From Camelus bactrianus (lineage: Eukaryota > Chordata > Mammalia > Artiodactyla > Camelidae), in assembly GCF_048773025.1 (NCBI RefSeq), contig NC_133558.1, positions 21,124,501 to 21,188,500 of the forward strand: 64,000 bases of DNA, read 5' to 3'. Within the stretch, counting starts at the first letter, position 1. Each line of letters starts with the position of its first letter. Positions 20,228 through 30,006 of this stretch are shown here, piece by piece. Position numbers and translations under genes: made by a program. The notes beneath the pieces were generated by a model, which ran no database searches, was not told where the DNA came from, and saw nothing but the letters and a program-made list of their open reading frames with translations.

Positions 20228-22689
20228 TCATCTACTTTCCTCCCCCAGACTCTTGAGGCCTCTGCACCTGGGGGCTCTGGACAAGCGTGAGCCTGTGATG
20301 ATGAGGACGATGCCCACCAGGAAGCCCACCAGGCCAAGGGCCAGGCCGAGGGCACAGACCAGCATCCCTGTGGTGTCTGGCAGCGGGGTAGGCATCTGGG
20401 GCTCTGGGAGAGAAAGGAAGAGTCAGAGGGGACAGCAAAGGGATTCGCAAGTGAAGGACATGCAGGTCTGGGCTGGGGAGGGGGCTCCATACCCCAGTGC
20501 TTAAAGAGCGGCTTTTCCAGGCCCCAGTGCTCCACCCTGCAGTCGTAGAAGTCGTCTCCCGAGGGCACAAAGGTCAGGTAGTGGAACTTGCGAAACAAAT
20601 GGTCAGGCTGGGCATAGAAGCTGGTCTGGGCCACGCCCTCAGTGACCGTCTGACCATTGCGCAGCCAGGTGATATTGATCACAGGGGGGAAGATGTTGTC
20701 CACGATGCAGATGAGGACGTTGGGCTGGCCCAGCTCCACTCGCGACTTGGGGAGTATGGTCACTCTTGGAGGCACTAGGAGGAACAAGGTCCTGAATCCC
20801 AAGGCTGATCCCTGCAGGGCTGGGATCAAGGGATGCTCCCTCCTATTTAGCCTCCTCCGGGCAGGGGATGCTCTGCGATGCTCACTGCTGGGGCAGGAAC
20901 CAGGAGGACAGAGGGAGAGGAGACTGAGGAGGGCAGTGGGGGCACCTGTATCTGACAGGTCCCCGAGGGGGGGTCCAGGTAGAGGCAGGGGGCCATTCCT
21001 CAAGGGGAAGAGGCTGCTGAAGGAATCTGGGAGAATCTAGAACCTCCTGGGGAAGAAAGGGGCTGAGCACAACAGTCACAGAGTCTAAGAGTGGTGCCTC
21101 ATGGCCAATAGAGGCCTGGGAGGTGGGGAAGAGGCTGCCCTGGGCCTCCCCTACTCCTGGGGCAGGGAGCAGAGGAAGGGCCCAGTACCATTGGTGGCTC
21201 TGGTGCGGTTGGAACGCTCCACCAAGACATCCAGATGGGCTTTGATCATGGTGATGCTGGCCAGCCCGCTCTGCGGGTCAAAGTAGGCGAAGTTGCCAAA
21301 TTCAGGCAGACGCCACACAGCCTCCGTCTTCTTCAGGTCCACAGAGAATAGCTGTTCCCCATCGAAATCGTAAGTGAACTGACCCGAGGCATCATAGGAC
21401 TGGTAGAACGCTGGTCCATAGGAGCCCATGTGGTCAGCTGTATTGGGTGAGTTCAGGGTCAGGGAGAGGAAAGAAAATGCATCAATCTCATGACATGTGA
21501 TGTGTCTCTGAGCTGTGCCCCATCCTGGGTTCTGTGCGGAGGCAGAGACCTGTTCTGACGCTGAGTAGAAGGATTGCTGGGGCGTGGAAAGGAGAGGCTG
21601 GAGGGAAACGGGCCCACCACACTGGCCAGCACAGAGACATGGGCGCAGGCTGGCAGACTGGGTTGGGAAGAGGAGAGGCTGCTTAAAGTCATGCTTGGGA
21701 TGCGCAGAGTTAAATCCTAGCTATGATCATCTGCTCCAGCTGTGCTGTCAGATCCTGTGTGTGAAATGAGGTGTGGAGGGGTAGGACGAGGAGAAGAAAA
21801 TAAAGATGGCTAGGAGCAAAGTGGAGCTTTGGGCACAGAGATGCGGTGGAGGTGGGTGTGAGGGAAAACAGGTGATGGCCGGCAGGTGTAAAAATTAAGG
21901 TTTGTGACACAGAGACTAAAGGGATAGAAAAAATCAGCCCCAGGTCTTGCAGAGAGCAATGGAAGAAGAGTCAGAAGTTCAAGTTTCATGTTCCAACTCT
22001 TCTGTCTCAGAGCATTATGATTAAATGTCTTTTCCCCTAACAGAGGCTCAGTTTTCTAGAAATTAAAGGTTACGTGTTCATTGATAAGATTCCTTTATAA
22101 TTCTATGCAATTATTTGTTCAATAGTCTTTGATGGCCTGCCGTGTGCCCGGCACACTACCAGGCCCCGAGGACACACAGACAAGCCAGCTGTGGACCCCT
22201 CATCCAAGGAGCTCACGTCTGGAGCAGGAGAAAGACAGATAAACATCCACCTATCAACACGGGGAGGAAGATGGCCATGGAACCGGACTTGAATGGACAT
22301 GCTCCAAGTCAGGAAGTGGTAGAGAAATCGGGGTGCTGGGCGGCAGTACAATGGAGGTTTGGGTCTCAGAAGGGAGGGACGAATGAGGAGGTACCTGAAC
22401 CTGACGCTGCCGTGGCTGGACTGCGCTGCATCTGTGTTTTGGGTCCAGCACAGACACAATCAAGGTGAGGGGGCTGGGGGATCTCTTGGTAAAGGAAGTT
22501 GCCCATAAACCAGAAGAGAGGAACAGTTCGTGCTCTGTGCTGCCTCGGCTGGCACGTAACCCAACACCCTCAGGCTCCGCTCCTCACCCAGCACCCTCAG
22601 CACTCACCCTTGATGGCCCCAGCTGCCTGGGGCCTCAGGAGGGTCATCAAGGTGTGGAGTCCCAGGACCAGCCCCCCACTGAGGACCAT
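20228..22689 (-). CDS. DOA: MHC class II DO alpha chain, complete CDS, four coding exons
   Basis: Alpha subunit of DO, which pairs with DOB in endosomal compartments of B cells and restrains DM-driven peptide loading. Coding exons: 22608-22689 (signal peptide; [11 protein letters not shown] resembles human), 21189-21437 (alpha1, begins [15 protein letters not shown]), 20493-20774 (alpha2 Ig domain with Cys in LICIVD and YDCRVEHWG, glycosylation site INIT) and 20228-20403 (connecting peptide, membrane helix, tail). All splice sites are GT-AG and the phases join to 262 residues. Human DOA has 250. The extra 12 follow the position where the human protein ends (VPR in human, APR here). The helix [20 protein letters not shown] is intact. 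Identity over DQA, DRA or DPA is set by the alpha1 sequence. Confidence 0.95.
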
Positions 22690-22783
22690 TGCCCTCTGTC
22701 TTGGTCGGTGTAGGGGTAAAGGAAGAAGGCAGAAGTAAAGAGGAAGAAAACAGATCCTAGGATGGGGGAGACCCCTGCTGTAT

Positions 22784-22832
22784 TCAGCCAATCAGAGAAA
22801 TTCTCTGAGTTAGGGTAGCTGTTGCTGAGTAG
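22784..22832 (-). promoter_or_regulatory. DOA: Class II X-Y promoter module of DOA
   Basis: On the minus strand an X1-type box (ctcagcaacagctac, 22815-22829) is followed about 19 bases later by a consensus Y box (ctgattggctg, 22785-22795), about 95 bases before the DOA ATG. Spacing and order match the RFX/NF-Y module that CIITA needs. Confidence 0.8.
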
Positions 22833-23169
22833 AGAAGCAGAGTAAAGAGCCTGAGTGAGAAGATGGAAGCATCTGCCGGGTCTACATGCAACATGGAGGC
22901 TTGGTCCACAGGAAAGTCAAAAGGGATGGGAAGGGCTTAGATCAACTGTTACTACCTCCTCCAAGAAGGGACCCTCTGAAGGGAGAGATGGAACTATCAG
23001 AGCCCTGCGCAGCTGGGCTCAAACAAATCCTCTATCTTGATCCGTGGTGTAGAGGATCCTACTCCCCTTTAAGTTTCTGTGGGCAAATTTGGAGTTAAAA
23101 AATAAAAACAATTTGACCAAGAAACTTTAAAGGGAAATACTGGATACAGTGTAGGAAAAAAATCCTTTA

Positions 23170-23365
23170 TTTTTGTTTTTTAATTTTTTAAATTGAACTA
23201 CAGTCACTTTTAATGTGTCAAGTTCTGGTGTACAGCACAGTGTCCTAGTCATGCAAATACATATATATGTTCACTTTCCTATTATTTTTCATTAAAGGTT
23301 ATTACAAGATATTGAATATAGTTCCCTGAGCTATACAGAATAAATTTTTTTTAATCTAGGGAAAA
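23170..23365 (-). repeat. L1 3' end fragment
   Basis: Reverse of the L1 tail: 'aattgaactacagtcactt', 'gtgtacagcacagtgtcc', 'ttattacaagatattgaatat'. Confidence 0.75.
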
Positions 23366-23496
23366 AAATCCTTTAAACCTTTAAATCACAAAATATATAG
23401 GGATTTTTTTAATGTATACAGTTTTTTTGTTAACTTCTAATCTAATTGCATTATAATCCAAGAATCTTATCACTATGATGCATCTTATAAATTTAT

Positions 23497-23602
23497 TGAG
23501 GGGGGAGGGTATAGCTCAGTGGTAAAGTATGTGCTTAGCATGTCTGAGGCTCTAGGTTCAATCCCCAGTGCCTCCATTAAAAAAAAGAAAAAGAGGAAGA
23601 AA
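23497..23602 (+). repeat. Camelid-type tRNA-derived SINE (vic-1-like)
   Basis: Forward copy with 'gggtatagctcagtggta', 'tgcttagcatg' and 'ggttcaatccccagtgcctcc', then an A-rich tail. Its A and B boxes are well kept. Confidence 0.85.
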
Positions 23603-23609
23603 CAAAGAA

Positions 23610-24125
23610 ACTTACTGAGACTTGCTTTATGGCTTGGAATATGGCCAGTATTTTTTAGTGTTTCTCAAGTGCTCTAATTGGATGCAGAATTTTATATATG
23701 TTATCAGATCAAAAGTGTTAATTTTGTTGTTCTATCATACCTTTATTTTTGGATTGACCTAGAAAAAAAATAGTGTATTTAAATATCCAACTGTAGCTGT
23801 AGATTTTTGTATTTGTTTCCATTTTTTAAAGCGTTTTTGCCCTCTTTATGTTCAGACTATTAGGTGCTTACTTCTGGAAGTATCATAGTCTCAGTGAATT
23901 GAGCTTTTTCCCAATTTGTACTGACAGTCTTTCTGTCTTCAAGTCTGTTCTGTCTGACATGAGCATACTACACAGCTTTCTTTTTGTTCGTATTCATTTG
24001 ATGTCTTTTTATATCCTTTTATTCTTTCTGACTCTTTCTCTGCACTAATGCTTTAGATGTAGCTTTTGTAAGTATCAGAAGGATAGATTTTGGTTTCGAT
24101 TCAGACTGACAGTCTGTCTTCTAGT
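23610..24125 (-). repeat. Old L1 fragment
   Basis: Words such as 'tattaggtgcttac', 'ctgttctgtctgacatgag' and 'tttgatgtctttttatatcc' resemble the reverse of L1 ORF1/ORF2-flanking sequence. Highly diverged. Confidence 0.45.
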
Positions 24126-25261
24126 TGGTGGTTCAATCCACATATTAGTCAAAGTGGAGCAAACTTGCTTCTGCAACAAACACCGAAACTTCTGTGGTTT
24201 AAAAAACAGGTTTATTTTTTCTATTCATGTGCAGTTCAAAGAAGGTTAGACACTCTCTGCAGCTCTTCTCAAAAACTGCCTCGTGAATCCAGGCTGGCTT
24301 CATCTTGCATCTCCACTATTATAAAGAACTTTGCTTCCAGCTTTGCAGACAGGAGGGAGCCTCCGGAAGGAACACCTGTTCTTATGGCTTTAGACTGGAA
24401 ACCACATGCCATTTCTACTCATATTCCATTGGCAAGAATTAAACCATGACCCTGCCTAGGTGCAAAGGGGCTGGAAATACGTAGTTAGGCTGTGTATTCA
24501 GAAAAATGTAATGGTTTGGTGAAAGCATGGCACTGTCTTTGCCCCATCTCAGAGCTATATTTATTGTGATTATTGATGCATTTATTGGACTTGTTTCTAA
24601 CATCTTATTTATTTCAATAGTTCTGGGGTTTTTTCCTTTTTTACTCTCCATCATCTTTTTTTAGAAAAAAATTGTTGCCTATACCTTTCCCTCTAATCAG
24701 ATAAGAACCTTAGCATGCTTTCAAATACATTCAAATACTTCTCCTTAACCAACCTTACTTCCCACACCTTTTTAGCACCTCCTGAAAATTTTTCTTATTG
24801 GAATACTTCCTCCAAAAGTGTTTCAAATGTGATTATTTCTGCGGCAAACCTTCTGAAGATCTGTATGCTAGAGAACATTTTTATTATACCATCACTTTGT
24901 AATAACATTTAGCTAATGTGTGAAATTCTAAGTTTGAAGTTTTTTTTCTCTTTAATATTTTAAATAATATCATCCCAATGTCTTTTTGCATCCAGTGTTG
25001 ACATTAGGAAATCTGATGTCAGTCTTTCCAAAATCTTTTAGAATTTTCTCATTGTCTGATATTTTAAAATTTCATTATATTTTATCTAAAATAGGTTTTT
25101 CCTTATCTTACTGTAGGACATAATGGATCCTCTTTATCTTTTAATTCTGAGAATTCATCTCTTTTATTTCTGTAACTCTTTTCTCCTATTTTTGTCTTTA
25201 TGGCACTCATATGGCACTTCTCCACCTCTTTTGACTCTTCTCTATTTTCAATTTCTTTTTC

Positions 25262-25545
25262 TTAAATTGAAGTATAGTTGATTTATAATGTTATGTTAGT
25301 TTTTGGTGTACAGCATAGTGATTCAGTTATACATATATATTCTTTTTCATTATGGGTTATTACAAGCTATTAAATATAGTACCCTGGACTATACACTAGG
25401 CCCTTGTTGTTTATCAATTTTATATATAATAGTTTGAATCTGCTAATCCCAAACACCTCATTTATCCCTCTCCCCCTTTTCCCCTTTGGTAACCATCGTT
25501 TGTTTTCTGTGTCTGTGAGTCTGTTTCTGTTTTCTATTTTCAGTT
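25262..25545 (-). repeat. L1 3' end fragment
   Basis: Reverse copy: 'ttgaagtatagttgattta', 'gtgtacagcatagtgattca', 'cccttgttgtttatcaatt' and 'cctttggtaaccatcgttt', about 280 bases of the L1 3' UTR. Confidence 0.8.
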
Positions 25546-27839
25546 TCTTTATCCTTCCATCTTTTATTCTAGGAGGGTTCTTCAGTCTAGCTTACTAATG
25601 TGTTTTTAGCTGTATCTCTCCCACTATTTATTTCCATTAATGTGGTTTTTATTTTGACTGTTATATTTTTTTACACCTAGAACTTCTATACAGTTTTCCT
25701 TATAGTCCCTAGTGTTTTTTTCAATAATAGCTTTTTTGTAAATGAATTCTTCATGTTCCTTTTAAGTAGCTAGTCTATATTTACTTACACTTCTTACTTT
25801 AAGTACATATATGGGCCTGTTTGTTGTTTTTCTTTGGAGTTGGTGGTACTCCCTAAAGAGAGGGAGTTATTATCTTGGTTTGTGAATCAGGGTGGGGCCA
25901 GAGGGGAAACGAGAAACAGGAAATGGCTCCTCCTCCAGCTGCCCCTTATACACAATGTAATAGTATGACTTCGAGGTTCCTGTATCAAATCCTCATAGCA
26001 CCTCTTAATTTTTAGTTCCAGTTCACCACCAAGACCATATGTAATAGAATGGTGAAACAGTTTATGTTAACATTCCCCAAACTGAGACAGACACTCATCC
26101 GTGTCCCCATACTTTGCTCTGCACCCTGTGAGAGAGATATGACCTTAATCCACAATTGGGATTCAACCAATTAAACCAGCTAACACACTGGGGTCTCCCA
26201 AGGTGGTTTCAGATGCCCCTGAAAGAAGCTGGGAGGAATAAAGTAAAGCCTGGCAGGGTGGGGCAGGGACATCAGCGGACTAGTGGATACAGTACAATAT
26301 GATGTGCTATAAAGGAAGACACTGAGTCACTAAGGGCTTAACGACTTTACTATGGGGAAATCCTGCAAAACAGTAGGTCTACTGGAAGAGGAGTCTTGTC
26401 TGCTACTTAGAAAAGGAGAAGAGCCCTGGAGGTTTAGAAGTGGTGAGAATTCTGGGTGAAATAAAAGGGGGGTCAAGCTGGGTAAGCAGCAGCATGAAGA
26501 CGATGTGAGGGCTCATTCCGAGGAAATCAGCCCCATGGTGAACAGCAATCATCCTTGTTCCCACGGCCCCGTGCTATCGGCTAGAGAAGGACCCAGGGCA
26601 GAGCGAACGTTCCCTAGACTTACCTCCTGGCAGAACACAAACTGCAGCATCTGCACCCACATCACAGGCCCAGGATATGTGCTCCCAGGGACTTAAAAAT
26701 ATGGAGAGTGGGGAAAGGCTCTCGCGTTGCCAAGACAGCACCAGGGATGTCTAGCTCTGACACACAGGTATCTGTTGGTCTCTGGGATTTCTCAGGAAGG
26801 ATGCTGTTTAGGGAGAAGTCCCAGAGGAGACCGAGGCTTGTAGACCATTCAGTGTGGGGCCACCTTGTCACCATACTTCAAATTGGATATATATTAAGTG
26901 CTTTCTGTGCCAGGCCCTTTGCAAGGTGCTAAGTGCGACTAGACTCATAGACAGGCAGGAATTGGCGGGGGGTGGGTCTCTGTGGACATTAATCACTGGT
27001 GCTGAGGAGCACAGAGATTCAAAGAGACTGGAGCTTTAAAGCAGATCTGACGCTGGGGACTCCCCTCTGTCCTCTTCCGTCGAGGAAAGGTTGTCACCTG
27101 CAGTAGGACAGACATAGTGTGGTTAGGACTCCCAGTTTAGAATTACATCCTTTCTCCCTCTACAACTGAGCCCTTCAGTTTCTTGTCTCACAAGCCCCTA
27201 AGAAGAAGGTGGTCTTTCCAGTAGATGTTGCCCCTGGATGAGAATCAGTGAGCCGTCAAGAGGTACCTAAGGAGATGTCATTTCACTCTCTCCAACATGT
27301 CACAGACTGCATGTTCTGAAACACCAGAGAGGCCCAACAAGGAGGCGATGGAAGTTGAAGGAAGTGGAAGTTGGGCACAGTGTATGAAGCTGCTCTTTAA
27401 ACGGCCCCCAAAACCATTTAATACCAGGCCCAGGGGATACTTATCTTAGGTAACAGCCAATGAACCTCCATCACTATTAACTATTTCCTCCCTCCTGAAA
27501 TTTCTGCTCCCTTGACTTATGTGATGAAATATTTTTCTAATTCTCCTGCCTCTCTGCTTCTTCAAAGTCTCTTTAAGCACCTCTCTATTGTATAGTAAGA
27601 GTAAGAGAGGCAGTGCTGATGTAACATCCCCTGAGATCTAGTTTTTGCTCATGCTACACGCCCAGTGTGAGTCAGCGGGGTAGCCCCGCTGATCAGAGTT
27701 ACTCAGGGAGCCAGACAGACCTTCATCTTGACATGTGCTCCCCTAATCTCCCAGCTGGGGGAAGGGAACCTGGTGAATGATACACTGACTCTTAATAAGC
27801 CCTCCTGGAAACTTAACATTTATTAAGCCATGAAGGAAG

Positions 27840-29555
27840 CCTTAATGTGTTCAAATTAATATAATCTAGGCTTTGTTCTTTGGCCATAATGCAATTGAAT
27901 TCTAAATCAATTAAAAGGGATAAATAAATGAATTCCATATACCTTAAACATGCAATTAATAACCATGGGAATGAAAATATAAATGATGGAGGACTTAGTA
28001 CTCCATGAAAACTTGTATATCAAAAGTAGTGCCTAAAAGGACACATCTAGGTTTAAAATAAATTTATTAGGAAAAGGAAGCCTGAAAGAAAATGAACTAA
28101 TAATTTCCAGTAAGAGAATGGCAAATTAGAAAAACTGCAAAAGCAAAAAAAAGAAAAAAAAAAAGAGAGTATATAAATAATAAAGACAGGGGAAGAATTC
28201 AATGAAATAGAAAACAAAAAATAAGTAAGATAAACAAATCAAATTTTGATTTAATAAGAAGTTTAAAGAAGCTGATAGACCTCTGGCAAGACTTTTAAGG
28301 AAAATAGAGGAGATTCAGAATGAAAAGGGGGAAATAATTATATACGCAGATATTTTAAAATGAAAAAACATGTTATAATCAACTCTATGCCAATAAGTCT
28401 GAAATTTTAGAAAAGATGGATAAATTTCTAGAAAGATATGAAGGTCGAAACTACATGAAGAAAGGGAAAACTGAAGTAGAGAAACGAACATCAATATTGA
28501 ATTCAGAACCAAAGAACAACTTTCCAAAGGCTGCTGTCTGATAACATTGTAGCTGGGTGATTCCAACCACATTTCAAAAACAAATTGTTCCTCTCTTATG
28601 TAGAGCATAGAAAGTAGAAAGGAGCAAAAGCTTTCCAGATCATTTTGTAAGGCTGGTGCATCTTTTTTCCAGAGACAACTAAGGACATGTCACCGAACCC
28701 AGAAGTGTGTTACAAATATAATACATTTTGATCAAATAAGATTTATCCTAGTAGAGTGTAAGTGCCTGACGATTAGCTTTCTGGATTGTGATGCAAGTGC
28801 CTGACGTTAAGCTTTTGATTGCTAAGACATTCACTTCAAAGCATCCATCTCAAAAACAATTGCTGTTTACACAACCACAGAAAGAGCCCGGCCTTCAGAA
28901 GGCCCTGGGGGACCTAAGTAACTGATCACTTGATTGACCTTGCTTTTCCCTTCTCATGCTTTAATTCCTGCTCTATTGTTTTAAATTCACCAATAAAGAA
29001 TGAATCTGTGAAACCCTAGGCACCCCACCCACAGAACCCCAGGCTCCCCGCCTCTCCCTCTAGGACTTGTCAGTAATATATCTTGCTTTTTTTTTTTTTT
29101 TCAAAGTTCTCTGATGTTTGTTGCTGTGGTGCCTCTTGCAATCATAATAACCACCAGAAGGGCCATTCCAGCCAGAATATTAGCTCTGGTTGGAGAAATG
29201 TCTCTGGGGGGTCCCCACAACTCATGCCTAAGTGAGTGCTCGGGGCGGGGGGGGGGGGCATTCCTAGCCCATAGCATCACTGTCGATAGGCTGAGACCAA
29301 CACAAAACACCTAGGAATGAAATGACTGTTCAATATCAGAAAATCCATAACATGACCCCCAAACCAATAAACCAAAAAATAAAATTTATATTAATTTCAG
29401 GTGAATTTAACTCAGAAATGCAAAAACTGAATTTGATCAATTTCACCACATGGTAAAGATTATAAGCCAAAAATCTATAGCAAATATATTAGATGTATTC
29501 CCTTTGGGATTATGCAAAATGTAGGATGTCCTTTATTATTTCAAATGTTTAACTA
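27840..29555 (+). repeat. Old L1 ORF2 fragment, interrupted by an LTR
   Basis: The stretch resembles L1 ORF2 (for example 'caactctatgccaataagtctg', 'gatggataaatttctagaaa' and 'gatttatcctag'). It breaks at 28751 and resumes at 29315 with 'gaatgaaatgactgttcaat'. In L1 these two points are adjacent. Diverged, with internal gaps. Confidence 0.65.
28752..29309 (+). mobile_element. Solo LTR of an endogenous retrovirus (fossil)
   Basis: A 558-base block inserted in an L1 and flanked by the direct repeat 'cctag' (28747-28751 and 29310-29314). It has an imperfect internal duplication of 'agtgcctgacg' near its start, an AATAAA near 28990, then a T-rich segment and an R/U5-like end, as in LTRs. No internal retroviral genes are attached. 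Class I (gammaretrovirus-like) is a guess from layout. It is younger than the L1 it interrupts. Confidence 0.55.
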
Positions 29556-29599
29556 GTGTTGGAGACATCACTATGAGAAAAGAGGAAAAGCAAGGCTGT

Positions 29600-29870
29600 G
29601 AAGATGGTCCAGGAGAGACACAATGGCTGCACAGGCTATACCTGATGTACCGGATAAGACTGCAGCGTCTGGAGCCCCAGTGCCTGGGCTCAAATCCAGA
29701 CTCTACACATTTTAAGCCATGTGATCTTGGACAGATTCCTTCATCTCTCCTTGTGTCTGTTTCTCCCTAGGGGGAAATAATAGTACCAACCTCCAAACGT
29801 AAATAAGCGAATACATACAAAGCATGTAGACTAGTGCATGGTACATAGCGAGCAGCTCAGCTGATGTTAC
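29600..29870 (+). repeat. MIR SINE
   Basis: Nearly full MIR pattern: 'agactgcagcgtctggagcc', 'tgggctcaaatccagactct', 'gtgatcttggacagattcc', 'ctccctagggggaaataata', 'gcatggtacatag'. Confidence 0.8.
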
Positions 29871-30006
29871 TGACCACTGTATTTGTTACTGTTTTCATCT
29901 AGTTCAGTGGCTCTAAAATATAAAGTGCTCAAAGAACCCCTGTGGAAGTGTTTCTCCTTCCCATCCACCACCCATAACATGCTACCCCCACTTCTCCACC
30001 ATGTCC

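Larger units (their letters stand above)
22900..30000. other. Intergenic region between DOA and DPA, no gene seen
   Basis: AT-rich DNA filled with LINE fragments, a SINE and one LTR. I searched for class II exon words (VEHWG, FYP, NGQ) and found none. 26.1-27.7 kb looks unique and holds nothing I can name. Confidence 0.55.

Noticed and set aside
20215-21003. Open frame of 262 codons on the minus strand over DOA exon 3
   Set aside because: It reads through both flanking introns. Only 20493-20774 is coding, as splice sites and family alignment show.
23497-23602. tRNA gene (A and B box sequences)
   Set aside because: The boxes belong to a SINE with an A-rich tail. The same sequence recurs about ten times and cannot fold as a full cloverleaf by eye.
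26100-27760. Class II pseudogene between DOA and DPA
   Set aside because: I looked for signal, alpha1, Ig and membrane exon words on both strands and saw none.
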